Counted from the first letter of the stretch, positions 10,599 to 23,010 are shown. The stretch is 47,609 bases of DNA from Nemertoderma westbladi (GCA_032718475.1 JAUCBJ010006847.1:20001-67609), one strand, 5' to 3'. Numbers and translations: made by a program. The notes: generated by a model not told the origin, from the letters alone.

Positions 10599-12432
10599 AT
10601 GACAGATGTAAATATTATTATCAAATATACTGGGTTTTCCGGACTGAAGTGGTCTGGAGACATTTTAGGATTGGTCGACAATCCGGGTAGAACTGTGACA
10701 CTCGAAGATATTCATGTGGGGTCGAGGGGGGATTGTGTGACCACAGAAGTTGCTGATCTAATAATATGGATTGTAACACCAGAATTGTTGGAATTTCTAA
10801 AGGAGTACACCCAAGAAATTATACGGGAACCTCTGGGCATCGCTGTTTTGTTTGAGAGTTCGCCAACAACAGTAGATGGTGGGAAACTGGTAACGGAATG
10901 CAGGTTACCGCTTACAGCCGCCAACTTGTTTCCGGCACACTGCAAAATCGTTACTTGTACTCAAGAAGGAATGTCTGCCAATTTAAAAAAAGAGTAAGTA
11001 TTTCTAACTGAATATATACTACTTCTATTAACAATATTTTCTTCCTATCACTTTGGTATAGGTTTATATTTTCTGACCACAATCCTTTTGTACTTACAGG
11101 TTTGCTGATGTAGTAAATACTACTTTATCTGAATTCCAAACGTCCAAGATGAAAAATTTGGCAATCAGTAGCAATGAAAATAAAGCTGACTTTACTTGTT
11201 CCCCAGATACATTACAATCACAAAAACGACCCCAATTGGAAATTCCTTCGTCCTCCCAAACGGATGCACCTGAAACAGCCAGCCTTTCAGGGGAATCCCA
11301 CAGTCAATTTTCCAACACATGTGGTCCAAAAATTCCTGATGTTCCACATAAAGTTAATAGTAAACAGAGTACGTGCATTTCTGGTACATTAGCTGATGTA
11401 TTTCATTCCAAGTCAAAAGATAAGTCAAGTAACGAAGCAAATCTTAGAATATTTCCAAGTAAAGATATCTATACTGTAGGTGAAATGATCGGTATTATAT
11501 TGCATCATGAAAAACCTCAACTTAAGAAGGAATATATGATAAAATTCAGTTTAAAAGAAACTTATGAAACTAGGAAAGTGATGCCCAAATTGAATAATAT
11601 GATGGAATGTAGTATACCAGATTTAGTAGGTTCCGTAAACATCGAGGTATTAATTCAAGAAAAGGTCAATTCATCTACAATACTCGTACAATCCTATAAA
11701 GACTATTTTGCAACATTGTTAAGGAAAACTTTAAATCCATTTGAGTTTATCAAAGATTGCACAGGGGCAAAAGATCGGGAGGAATTGGACGACATTATGT
11801 GTGGAGAATTCGCAAAGAAAAAAACTAATTTTGCATTCGACCTCCCACCACAAGACAAGATTGTTAGATCTTATACAATGTTACACTTCACCGCTGAATA
11901 TGGCCTTCCCAAACTTTGTATGATGTTGTTGGATTGCCCGGGATCTAATGAAGGAATTGGTATCCAAAATTGCGACAACTTGACGCCGATACAATTGTCC
12001 CAGAGAGCCGGTTATTCAGATTTGAGTGAAGTTTTACTTGATCGGGCTTCCGGTGGAACGCCCAGAGACAGTGGATTCATTGATTGGGATTATAACCCCC
12101 TCTTTACAGAAGGTCCACTTGGCGAGATAAAGAAGGAGATATATCAGAATGAGGAAGATTATATAGAAGATGATGAAGACTCTGAAGGTACTGACACTGG
12201 TGGCTCAAATAAAACTTTTGTAAGAAAAATGTCAGCATCATTAGGAGATCTGGATGTACCTTCTGAAATCAAATGGAAAAAGAACAAGTTCCTTGAGAAA
12301 ATTTCCCAACAAGTGCTAATTGGCGAGATTAGCAAGGAAAGGTTTTGTGAGCTATTCACGCTGATCTTCCGTGCAGACTTGGGGAAAAAAATACCCAATT
12401 CAAGTGAAGCAGCGAAACCAAAGATAAACTAA
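10599..12432 (+). CDS. Adaptor gene 2: TIR-like / DBB / ankyrin protein of the BCAP-BANK1 family, 575 aa
   Basis: Exons 10599-10993 and 11100-12432, joined at GA|GTAAGT and TTACAG|G, give 575 residues. The TIR-like exon 1 is slightly shorter than in the paralogues and diverges at its end (AAVNLFPAHCK-like instead of AALLPVACRAK-like). The linker (residues 149-230) is rich in S, T and Q and unrelated to those of genes 1 and 3. The DBB domain begins near residue 232; its Lys-Glu pair in NLKEI is deleted (NLRIFPSKDIYTVG). The ankyrin repeats are close to gene 1. The acidic segment has DYNPL and EIYQNE, the latter fitting the pYxN rule for Grb2-type SH2 domains, and no YxxM. The C-terminal FLEKISQQVLIGEIS motif is kept. 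The protein stops earlier than gene 1: sequence matching the gene 1 basic tail follows the stop as untranslated DNA. Family role: cytoplasmic signalling scaffold. Confidence 0.87.
10994..11099 (+). other. Intron of adaptor gene 2 (106 bp, contracted)
   Basis: Same donor, acceptor and insertion phase as the paralogues, and the same TTCTGACCACAATC block before the acceptor. It lacks the roughly 650 bp that introns 1 and 3 share, so it was probably shortened by deletion. Confidence 0.85.
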
Positions 12433-13839
12433 TAATCAAAACAGAAGAAACTGTAAGAAACATTGAAAATTACAAGCCTTTGTAAGGAAGATATAATAGG
12501 AGGCCCAGATGAAACTGTTATTACGTACCTATATAGAGACTCTTTCTTTCTTATCCACTAGGTTAGGATTAGGGCAAAAATTAAGCAGAATGTTTGATTA
12601 ATGTAAGATCAAGTAGTTGGGCTGGACACATTTATACTTAATTTATGTTGAATATTACATTTATATTATTTCCTTGAAAAGTTGTAATTATCGCGATTAG
12701 AGTTATTGTACATCTGTATCACAGTTGTAGAAGAATTGTATTTGGTAACTACTAAATATTGCTTTTTTATTGATATATTATGCATATTATGTCATACATT
12801 TTATCAATTATTTTATTTGGTAAACATTTAATGGTTTGCTGTATGGGCGGGGTAGGTTACATTGCTTGTGTTCGAAATATATTATCTATATTAGCTATCA
12901 GGGAGGACATGCAATACATGGTAATACAGTATGCTGAGATTAAATATTGTTACATAATATGGATATGTTTGATATGACAATATGGATATAGTATGCTGTG
13001 CAAGCAAAGAATGAAAGCATGTTCAATATATTATGTGTTGTGTGATTGGGACCAATAAACAAGTTTAGGTAAGGAATGTGGATTTTGGACGGATATAGAG
13101 GCAAGGTGAGAACATATTGTTGGCAGCCATTGTAACCCATCTCAATTAACGCTGCTATTGCACCTGATAAGTTGCGCCTTGCATTATAATATGTTATATG
13201 GGTTTGATGACTTATTACACTCAGTTCCAGATACTGACCCAAAGTAACTGTTTGAGTGATTAATAAATTATAAATTATAGTAAAGGTAATTTTGATATAT
13301 TATAATTATAACAAAACAAAATAATTTTGATTCTGATTTAAATTATATTACATTGCTTTAATCCACCTGCGGTGCGGTAATTAAAAACAAAGGAAAAAAA
13401 ATAGGACTTAGAAAGCTCACTATCTTTCACCTCCGATGGGTGGTGAAAGTTTAATGACGGAGGTGTTTGCACTGAGGATGGCTGTTGTGTGGCAAACTTG
13501 CTCATGCAACACCAGTGGTTATGATCTAGGTGATAAACTCATCTGGATTCTGGAAGACTTCACACCCATATGTAAATGTGGGATATACATACAACAGAGA
13601 TCCGCAGTCATCAGCTGACTCCAAGAGATAATTGTCATATTGATCTTTGCTGAGAGATGCTTGTAGGCGGCAATGCCCCTTTGTAGGGGTAATTGCGATG
13701 AACATATACACCAAGGTAAGCGACATTATTCACAAATTCTACTGGAGCAACCTGTAGAATTAATCGTGTATAGTATAGTTTATCAGATTTTGCAGGACCG
13801 ACTGCCTCTGGAAAATTTTAATGTATTTCCCAAGGGTAT
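12433..13839. other. 3' flank of adaptor gene 2, then intergenic DNA
   Basis: The first ~200 bp match the lost C-terminal coding and 3' flank of gene 1 (AACAGAAGAAACTGT, AGGCCCAGATGAAACTG, AGTAGTTGGGCTGGA). Beyond about 12860 there is AT-rich sequence with short open frames and no recognised protein. Confidence 0.55.
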
Positions 13840-14090
13840 TTAGCCCTGCCTGATTACGTTGCAAACTCAAACCGGGGGGGCGACCCGAAGGTTCCTCTTT
13901 GAATTGCTTCTACCCGAGGGTAGGAGTGGGCGCTACACCTCTCCCGTGTTTTGCTACCAGTAATTTAACTGGTACTCACTCATTTTATCGGCCACATGGG
14001 ATGAAAGGCTGAGTGGACCCAGGCGGTGCTCGAACCTACAACCAATATATTGTAGGTCCGGCGCTCAACCAACTGAGCTACCGCGCCTCC
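13840..14090 (-). mobile_element. tRNA-derived SINE
   Basis: Read on the minus strand from 14090 it begins with a tRNA-like head: GGAGGCGCGG, an A box TAGCTCAGTTGG with flanking GAGC, and a B box GGTTCGAGCAC about 35 bases later. An unrelated body containing ACCAGTTAAATTACTGGT follows. The head is too divergent after the B box to be a working tRNA gene. The 3' end near 13840 is approximate, and I could not find a clear target duplication. Confidence 0.8.
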
Positions 14091-14229
14091 TTCCCGCCTG
14101 CCTTAAATTTGATGAAGTGTCAACTTAGTTGGAGATTGGACAGTTTACTGTCCAAGAGCTACTGATTCAAACATTTAGAATGATCGATGAAAATGCAATA
14201 CAGGTGACATCACCTGTTTTTTCAGCAGT

Positions 14230-14273
14230 GCTGGGCAGATCCGCACAAACAGCTGGGCAGATCCGCACAAACA
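14230..14273. repeat. 22-bp tandem duplication
   Basis: Two exact adjacent copies of GCTGGGCAGATCCGCACAAA followed by CA. Confidence 0.95.
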
Positions 14274-14499
14274 GACGATTGCGACCATAATTGTAGATCT
14301 TAGAATGATTGTTCTAAAACCACACTATTTGGAAGAACAACAGTAGATTCCATTCAGTCCATGTGTAGATAATCGTTGTATATGGTGCTTAAGGGGGTGG
14401 GGAGTCGGCTGGACGTAAATCCCATATATAAATATCCCATATCCTATAAACATCCCACATGTAAATCCCGAATTAATATCTCGTCTCAATTTTAATTAA

Positions 14500-14566
14500 T
14501 CAATTGAAGGAAAGGATCAGGTTACAGTGGCACGTTACTCTAACCAAAACAATAAACTGAAGTCAA
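14500..14566. repeat. Single stray unit of the 6.2-7.1 kb minisatellite
   Basis: One diverged copy: CAATTGAAGGAAAGGATCAG, then GTTACAGTGGC and CTAACCAAAACAATAAAC. No neighbouring copies are present. Confidence 0.8.
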
Positions 14567-16420
14567 TAGAACAGGATACAGTTTTATTTTTGGGAGATCA
14601 TATAGATTGCTGGAGAGGAGCAGTGAGAACAGTGCCAACAAATAAGGCAGCAGTTGAAACCGAACTTTGATGCTTCATTAGACATGTCATCTTGGCTACA
14701 GGCCTTGTGAAACTTTTGGGAGTAAGTAGAAGAAGTAACTTCTGCTGCATCTATCGGTTTATCGAGGTCTTAGGTGCAGTTTTCCATAAAATTGGGAGCT
14801 CTTTGTATGTATCTTTGTACATATGTGAGGAGAAGTGACACGTTGTAGGGCCTTCGCGCAGCACGAGGCTCAGTTATGAGATACATATTAATATTGAGCG
14901 ATTCTACTGTATCACAAACTCGGTATCTAAGAAATATAACCAAACTCCAATAAATCAAAGAGAGGGAAAAGCCCCCCCCTCCCTCTTAACCTCCCTCTTA
15001 ATCTGCACCACCCCAATCCAAAGGCGCCACAGGATTGATGAAAGGAAGAGGTATTAACATAAAATTTGTGTTTTAAAAGTAATATGTTATATTTATTTTT
15101 AATATAACATAAAATAGAAATGGAAGCGATTCACAAATATACAAACAGCACAAATTTCTAGCAAAAATAATTAAAGATCGCATATTATTTAATTTACTTA
15201 ACCAACAAAGAAATCAATAAACGCATGTTATTGGTAACATGTTAAACATGAAATTAACATTAAATATATTAAATATTTTAGGCGTGGAGGCGACCCAATT
15301 TGTAAGAAATAAAAAACTTACCTTATGCCGATAGTATTGATACTGAGATATTAATTTATCGTAATTTACCAATCATTTTGTAAGCTAAACACAATAACCA
15401 AGCTGGCTTATTAGTCTGGCTCATTACAATGCTGCCTTTGAGTAGAGGTGAGGTGTGTGGTTGGACTGGTTCCCCTTCCAAGCTAGGCTAGGCATGCCAA
15501 GGAATGAGGGAGCTATAGCTGGAGACAGGGGCATTTTAATAAGTTAATTACGTTTAGATCAATTAAAAACACATTTCTTAAAGCAAATCTCTTAAACTAA
15601 TTAAAAACTATAATGGAATGGGGTATGGGGAATACAACTGTATAATTGTTAAGTATAATTATTTAAATCTTATACTAGAAAATAGTTAATATCCTCTAAG
15701 AGGCAGGTGAAAAATGATGTTTTTACCCTATCAACTTAAACAAATTAACTGCTATCATCTTAGCTTCTCGAAGGCCACACGGAAATTCAACTTGGAAAAT
15801 TTCTAAACTTTTGCCAGACTATACATGTTTGGATAGATTTCATTAACATTTGGCTGAGTTATTAACATTTAAAATTGAACACGACAGAACGACAGACACA
15901 ACGATTGAGTTAGTGGTACCAGTATGCTAAGGGTTCTATGTGGGGTTCTATTATTATAGATTAGACCGATGACATGTGGAGTTACAAACAATTAGTGCAA
16001 AGGTGGGACGATTTCAAAATATTTAATCGATGGTGTGGGGACTACATATAAAACCTGATACTGGCGAATACCTGTGGGGTTTTCCCTTTGCATTCGTGAC
16101 CCCAATTTATCTTCTCTTTCTCTCTCTATCTCTTTGAATCCTCACAATTCAATAGGACGAGCAGCCGTAGATATGGTGGGTACAATTGATGTGTGGGAGA
16201 TGGATATGATTGACGTTTAAGTGGAAGGAATTTCGAAATATTTCCTTTACATATTTGGAAGTGAAATATAGAGCTTCATTAATTTCTCATGAATTTTAAT
16301 TTCAGAATCATGAAAATCTAGCGACTTATCAAGGTTAAAACGATCATCTATTTGGGGGCGATTCCATTCCAAAACTACAACAGGCAGTAATTTCTATATC
16401 CATTTCATATACTTATATAA
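14567..16420. other. Intergenic, no gene seen
   Basis: AT-rich. A C-rich CCCCCCCTCCCTCTTAACC stretch lies near 14972 and a CT-rich run near 16110. The short minus-strand frame at 14770-14958 has no recognisable content. Confidence 0.5.
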
Positions 16421-17131
16421 ATTGGTGTTGAGATGTTCATATTTGATCACATTTTCATATTTATATTGCCATATATTATTTTAGTGGAAACTTTAATAAT
16501 AATAATAAATAAGGTAAGATATTGTATGCAAAATGTAAATTCCCCAATGTCTGATCCTGTTTAAACATTAACGGTATAATATTATATACACAACTACTAT
16601 CTTAAGATCTTTAAGTATCATATATCTCGTATATTTGGTCGAATTTTCCTACTTATATCGCCACTTAATGTACTTAAAAACTTACTAATAAGATAAGATA
16701 AGAATTTGTATGAAAATTTAAATCCTGGACAGTCTGAATCGGTTTAAACACTATAGACATATATTAGGAAAACATATTATAATTATATATATATTTCAAC
16801 CCATTACCGTCGTGCAGAATTCACTTATAATATTAATTCAAACATTACTTTGTTTGCTTTAATCTTACTAATAACTAATTATTATGTTTAAATTCAGACG
16901 CCATTTCGACATAATTTCCATAACGTAGAAATATATAAGTTAATAATTGTACTGTGGGGCGAGCCATGTTTGAATGGTTAATAAATAAAAGACAGTCTGT
17001 AATTTATTAGTCTGCAGTTAATAAGACAGTCTTCCTGTCTTTCAATGTTTATTCAAACATTTCTCACGCAATCAATATCTAAATCTTATTTAAACTTCCA
17101 CAGAGTTTCAGGGAAGCTTAGGAAGTACACC
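16421..17131. repeat. Dispersed ~0.75-kb repeat, copy 2
   Basis: Second copy of the repeat at 9239-10007, in the same orientation, with small indels. A region containing ACAGTCTGTAATTTATTAG (about 16990-17040) is present here and not in copy 1. No adaptor gene follows this copy. Confidence 0.8.
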
Positions 17132-17985
17132 TGAAGCTCAGTTTCTTATATTTTCATTATCTCGACGCTAGAGTCGCACACAATAATTACCCAATAGCAT
17201 GCTAGTCATCTGGTATAAGCTCATTTGGATGTATCCCATAACTAATTGTACGAAATAAACAATAATAGCTATGCTATTCTTTTATTGTTTATGTTCTGTG
17301 TAAGGTCGGTCAACTGGAATCGCTCCCCTACGGTGCAATGACGGTAGGCCCAAATGCACTTGAAAACAAACCTCAACTCAAATACACTTTCCAAGTTCAG
17401 CAAAGTTATCAAATCAAAAAACAGTGTAATTGATCAGCCGGCGAAAAAAGTTGTTGGTTGGCAACCATGTATGTTCAACCCAGGAGGTTGCCGTACTACT
17501 ATTGATGGGCCGCGATATTATTGACATGCCGCATATTTCCAATGCAGTCTCGACACTGGGAATGGAATTCAACCTAAAGTAAGAACCAATCAGAGCCTGC
17601 AAAGGAATCTGAGACTGTGTGGGATTTGGGAATACACCACAGTTGGGGGATGTGTGTGGGTGTGCAGACTGAAACGCCTGCGAAGTGGAGTGCTAATTAG
17701 GAGAAAATACAAATATGTAATAATTATAAAGAGGGTGTTTTTGTAATTAATTATTAGTTAATTTTAATATTATTAGTTAATTTTATTGAATTTCTATTTC
17801 ATTTTTAAGGATAACTTTGATAACATAATAATATACAGGTACATGTAGTGAAATGAAATGAACTCAGGATTGATTATGTTTTGCTATATTTTTAGCGACA
17901 GGGCATGACCTAACCGACAAGTATCCCGACTACAGCCAACTACGAAACCGTTTCCGCAACCATTATGTTATGTAAATATGCTAGC
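17132..17985. other. Intergenic, no gene seen
   Basis: No convincing frame. A TAATTTTAATATTATTAGT direct duplication lies near 17755. Confidence 0.5.
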
Positions 17986-18330
17986 AACCATTCTACCATT
18001 GCAGCATTGTTAGATTTAACAAAACAATTAAATGGAATAAGCGAAAACGGACTGTTTATTTAGCCTGGTCTGCCAGTAGTTACCACTGTCTGACCAGTAG
18101 CCAGGTCTGCCTAATGTTTACAATTAAAAACAAAGTCAGAAAGTTGTTCCACTAAATTTAGTGGACAACCATTGCATAATTGTTAGGTTTAACAAAACAA
18201 TTAGGCCTAAAGGGAATAAGCGAAAACGGACTGTTTACACTTGTCTGCCAGTAGTGACGCCTAATAAAACTACTGGTTTACAAGTAAAAACAAAGTCAGA
18301 AAGTCGGCCCACTAATTTTGGTGGAGTGCT
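17986..18330. repeat. Diverged tandem duplication, 178-bp period
   Basis: Both units share TTTAACAAAACAATTA, GGAATAAGCGAAAACGGACT, GTCTGCCAGTAGT, AAAACAAAGTCAGAAAGT and a CCACTAA-TTTNGTGG hairpin. GGAATAAGC begins at 18034 and 18212. Confidence 0.9.
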
Positions 18331-19830
18331 GCAGCTTGCCAGGTCGTATTATAGTAGGCCTAGGTCATGGGGCAGGGTATCATAAGATATGATCAAATTC
18401 AGGAAGGCAACAAACAATCGGCGCACCATTGCAAATGCAGAATATTAAATTATAAGAATTGAAATCATAATATTTTTTGAATTTGAAATTGCACAATTCC
18501 CATTTTACATTACGCAAGGTTTACTGTAATGCGTCATGTCTGTGATAATCCCAGAGTCTCTGATTCCCACTATCATCCCCAGTTATAAAGGAATCAACAA
18601 TATATGTAACCCGAATATATATGTAATAATATCAACCAGCAGACTGAACCATGTTCATTAGGTAGGATTACCAGTAGGTCATACTAGGCAGTATATCAGT
18701 ATATCCATGCAAGGTGTTACGATATATGGCGCTGTGTTCCGAAGCAGCCCACTATACACTATAAAGTATTTTAGATAAGTCATAATAATGTACGGCCATG
18801 ATTAGATAGGGACAATAAAATATCCAAGTTTATATATTTCATCCGTTTTTTGTATAGTATGTAGTTCGCGTACGTAATTTTATAATAAAATCTCAATAAA
18901 TAACATTTATGGTAGCAAGCTCCTATAAAACCCTAATACGAACTTGCCGTTTATTAATATTGACTGAATTAATTGTGTATTTGTGTTAATTTCCATTTAT
19001 ATTTCTTTCTAAGTTGGCTTTATATCGAATTATGCGTAATGTGCTTTAATAATCGCGAAAGTAATGTTATGGCCAGCAACCTATAAGCCCACCGGGACAG
19101 AATTCATTACCATATATGGTAATAATTTGTGAAATAGGGGGGAAAGGGATCACAACCCGGTTTCCCCATTGGCCCAGCTGTTTTAGGTTAGTCTAATGGT
19201 GGCATGGCTTGCTGGACCAATGAGACGATTATTGCGTCATCCTTATTTCATCAGCTATAAATTGGCCGTGTTCCGGTATGTGCTAAGGCCCTTTTTTATG
19301 CGGTACCTAATCCTGTTAACCTGTTAATGCTGTGTTAATGTTTTCTGCTTCAGTATACCTTATACCTGTTAGCTTTCTATACTTTTTCTATGATTTGAAT
19401 TCCTTGCTTTCTTTTCTTCAAATTATGTAAATTGGTAATAATAATTCTGCTGATTACTTCTGAATTACAATCTTGAACTATGATTTCTACATTTGACTCT
19501 TGATTTCTATGTAATTGAGATGCGATAATCCTTACGGGATTTCTTTCAGACTGTCAGACTGTTTGTGAATGCATGCGCCGATACTGTAGCTATTTGTTTT
19601 AGCATGGAGGGCTAAGGTACCGGTAGGCGCGGCGTGCGCACCGGGGGGAAGCGACGGAAGGGAGTGCGGAGGATCCAAAGTGGGTAACGTTGGCGGGGGG
19701 GCCACTGTTGCGGTCGGGATAATGAGTTAAGGACCGGGGACCAGCCATTGTTACAGTATTAGGGGGCTGACGATCCAGGTTTTGTCTCAACCTTGTAGTG
19801 TTGGGGGCAGAATTTGGGTTTAGTTAGGAA
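18331..19830. other. Intergenic, no gene seen
   Basis: Contains a perfect 18-bp palindrome ATTACCATATATGGTAAT near 19105 and a GC-rich stretch at 19615-19745 in otherwise AT-rich DNA. The minus-strand 63-codon frame in the GC-rich patch is low-complexity and unsupported. Confidence 0.45.
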
Positions 19831-19834
19831 GCCT

Positions 19835-20895
19835 TTACCATCCATAGAGGTAAAATGCTTGAAATCCTAAGAGCTTACGGAATACCAGAAGTAATTATTG
19901 CTGGCATTGGATTGTTATATTGTGACACAGAAGCGCAGGTACTCTCACCAGATGGTGAAACTTGAGTTTTTCTCAATCCTGGCTGGCGTACTGCAAGGTG
20001 ACACATTAGCACCATTACTATTTGTAATTGTGCTGGATTACGCAATGCGGGCGGCCACAAAGGGTGAAGATCTGGGATTCACACTTCAAGAACGCAGAAG
20101 TAGTAGATATCCGGCAACTACAGTCACAGACACCGACTTTGCGGATGACATCGCCCTGCTCTCTAATACGCTAGCAGATGCACAGCTTCTACTAAATAAA
20201 GTGGAGAGGGCTGCTAAGGAGGTTGGATTGCAAATAAATGCTACCAAGACCGAATTCATGACCTTTAATGTTGATGGAAACTTGACAACCATTGATAATA
20301 ATCAACTAAGGAAGGTCGATGACTTCCAGTACCTTGGATCATGGATAGAGAGTAGCAAAAAGGACATAGAAGTTAGGAAAGCAAAGGCTTGGGTAGCTCT
20401 ATCAAAAATGGATACCATCTGGAAATCAGATCTCTCCAGGCACCTGAAGACTAAGTTCTTTCGAGCCACAGTGGAAAGTGTATTTTTAAACGGGGGTGAG
20501 ACCTGGACACTGACTAAATCACTTGAACAACGAATTGATGGTTGCTACACAAGACTACTAAGGGCAGCCCTAAACATCAGCTGGAGACAACATATGACAA
20601 ACGCCGAGCTTTATGGTACAATACCACCTGTATCAACCACCCTCCGTTAACGCAGATTAAGATTCAGTGGGCACTGCTGGCGAAGTAAAGACGAGGTCAT
20701 ACCAGATCTACTTCTCTGGCAACCAACTCATGGAAAGCGTAGTCGTGGACGACCTGCCATAACATATATAGATCAACTTGAAAGGGATACTGAACTTGGG
20801 AGAAACGAAATTGCGACAACTATGGAGAATCGGGAAGCCTGGAAGGATCTCATTTCCACTGTCCGAGTTCGCTCGACCTAGTAGTAGTAGTAGGA
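19835..20895 (+). pseudogene. 5'-truncated non-LTR retrotransposon, reverse transcriptase and C-terminus, family B
   Basis: Begins abruptly in the reverse transcriptase (RGKMLEILRAYGIPEVI, from about 19850) and shifts frame near 19961. It then continues open for about 230 codons through GVLQGDTLAPLLFVIVLDY, the intact catalytic box DTDFADDIALLS (near 20150), the thumb and a YLGSWI motif. A stop at 20648 interrupts the C-terminal block LRFSGHCWRSKDE, LLLWQPTHGKRSRGRP and DREAWKD-like sequence, which is readable in frame after it. The element ends in a TAG trinucleotide tail (20878-20892). 5' truncation and a short tandem tail are typical of non-LTR insertion. It is a different family from the copies at 420 and 41452 but of a related clade. 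Confidence 0.92.
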
Positions 20896-21566
20896 AGCCT
20901 ATGTGTGACTTTGGGTGGCCTATATGTCTTACACTGACTGATTGACATAGTGGTATGCTGAGTTACTAATGTGCGGGCTTTAGTACACTAGAGACTGGTA
21001 GTTAGCGCTATCTGCCGTACTACTAGCTTATTGCTACGCTATTTGTGTTGTGTTGCTAAGGAGTGCCTGATTCTTAAATGTGAATGCTTAGATAGGCGCT
21101 GTTTCCTTGATTGCTTTCTATTTCTTAGTTTATGCTTATTAATTGCTGATTATGTCAAAATAATACAGTATTTAGGCTGTTGCTAGTATAACCCAGTACA
21201 TAATAAATTAGAAGTACATATTCTGGAATATCTAGTAAATAGTACGCAAATTCGTATTTATGACTGTAATTAATTTAGAGATATTAAAATAAAATAAAGA
21301 ATTTGTACACAGCATAGCAGAGAGTAGTTTAGGTAATTGTTTTAGAATACCGTAGACTATTCACGCTAGGCAGTTATTTGAAAACAGCGGGGCAACAGGC
21401 TGATAGCAGTATCCAGTATACAGTACAGCAGAAGTAAATTCGCTGGTCTAAAACCAGCCAAAGGGCCAAGTTTCGACAATAAGAAAATAAGTAGATTTAT
21501 TTCGTTATTAAACATAAAATATTCTCACATTCAACACATTCCGCCCTGTAAATTCCAGCGTTTTTG
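20896..21566. other. Intergenic, no gene seen
   Basis: AT-rich, with no recognisable frames or RNA genes. Confidence 0.5.
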
Positions 21567-21955
21567 TGATAAGTGACAACACTATCTAGACCACCTGCAC
21601 TCGTTTTAAGTAGCTTAGGGAGCCGATTCAGGTTTATTGTTTTGGTTATTCCTGCGTGGCTCATAGATTCGAACAGTTAGCTCTCTGTTGCGCAATCAAT
21701 AGAGAAAGGAGCAAGCGATTTGTCGGAGCCGTATAGTAAATAATAGTAAAATCATTGTAGTGGACGGCCCGGCTCGCGCCGCTTAACAGTAAGACACAGT
21801 TGCTGTTTGCGGTATCGTTCAACAGTAAGACACACCTTTTGTGTTTTACTGCTCGCGCTTGCTTAACACAAGCCATACTGCTGTATGCCTAATAACAGAA
21901 TAACTAATATCCCTATATATCTATAACACATGCAGTATCTAGTCCTACTACAACA
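21567..21955 (-). repeat. Probable 3' LTR of a decayed Ty3/gypsy element
   Basis: Read on the minus strand, the sequence after a purine-rich GTGAGGGGA (polypurine tract) starts with TGTTGTAGTAGGAC at 21955 and contains AACAATAAACC, a possible polyadenylation signal. A possible end CTTATCACA lies near 21567. The left border is a guess because no second LTR is present for comparison. Confidence 0.5.
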
Positions 21956-23010
21956 TCCCCTCACGAGCTCAGACGATAGGAAGTGCATCAATCTAAATAA
22001 GAGTTATTGAATATACTCAAAGTCTATCTGGGGCGTGTCTTTTCGCGCTTTGGATAGTTTTTATGGGGAGGTATGCGAGTTTCCGCCACTAGGGGTGTGC
22101 CCCAGGCAACAGTTTGTTTCGGAGAACTTTCCAGAGTCTTTATTGAGGGTGAACACAATGATGGGGGCTCAGGTTCTGCAGTGACCCCAACCGTTTTGTC
22201 CTTGATTAGATGACGGTGGTTGCAAGACAGACATTGCCCTGATGGAGTTTTCACCTGATACTGTCAATGTTGGTTTGCTTTGACAACTTGCCCTTGACAG
22301 CCCCACTGCTTGGTTGTTGGATTCCGAATCCGAACTTGAGATCCCACTGTGGCAGTGGTTAAGTGGTTTTGCCCCCAGGGTTGTAACCTGACTCGGCTCG
22401 CTGTTTCAGCTGTTGAGTTATTTTATCAAGCTGATTACGAACAGATTGGTGCATTGCTGTGAATGCACGACTATGGGCAGGTACTCCGAATCTGGTGGCC
22501 GAAAAGAATCTCAGCTGGGAAGAAACCTGTTTCAGGCAGAGAGTTTCTGAACCTGAGAAGCCCCTCGAGGAATGTATTGGAGGTGTCTAATCCGCCAGTT
22601 TTAGTAAGGAGGGCCTTTACATCTTTTACTGTGGCTTCCGCATGGCAATTTCCCTGTGGGTACTTGGCTGAAGAGAGGCATCTGTTAACACCTCATTCCT
22701 CCAAGAACATAGTGGTTGCCTCAGCCGTAAACTGGGTTTCACCATCAGAGCGTATCCAGGTTGGTATTCCAAATCTGGTGAATATCTTGCGGAGGTTGCA
22801 GGTGAGGGTGGTGGCCATAGGAGGAGAAAAGTGGCTGAAGTTCTCAGGCCAGCCTGAGTAACGATCGGTAACAACAAGGTAGTCTTTGGCATTGAGTTTA
22901 AAGTAGTCCGCTGAGGTATCCTCAAATGGACGAGAGGGGTGGTTTCAGGGAGAAGCAGCTCCTTGGGGTGACCTGTCAAAATTTGAGGCAGGCATTACAG
23001 GAACCCACAC
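21956..23010 (-). pseudogene. Ty3/gypsy integrase region, decayed
   Basis: The minus strand reads through an integrase with stops and frameshifts: an SCNACL zinc-finger end, then TSADYFKLNAKDYLVVTDRY (first catalytic Asp), WIRSDGETQFTAEA (second Asp), YPQGNCHAEATVKDVKAL (catalytic Glu) and the tail FRNSLPETGFFPAEILFGHQ. A further C-terminal stretch near 22250 reads KTPSGQCLSCNHRHLI. No gag, protease or reverse transcriptase lies upstream, so this is a 5'-deleted relic next to its 3' LTR. Confidence 0.9.

Noticed and set aside
14022-14090. Possible tRNA gene on the minus strand
   Set aside because: A and B boxes are present but the anticodon arm and 3' acceptor strand do not pair well, and a long non-tRNA body follows. 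It is a SINE head.
22463-22861. 132-codon plus-strand frame
   Set aside because: It is the antisense shadow of the gypsy integrase relic, whose catalytic blocks are clear on the minus strand.
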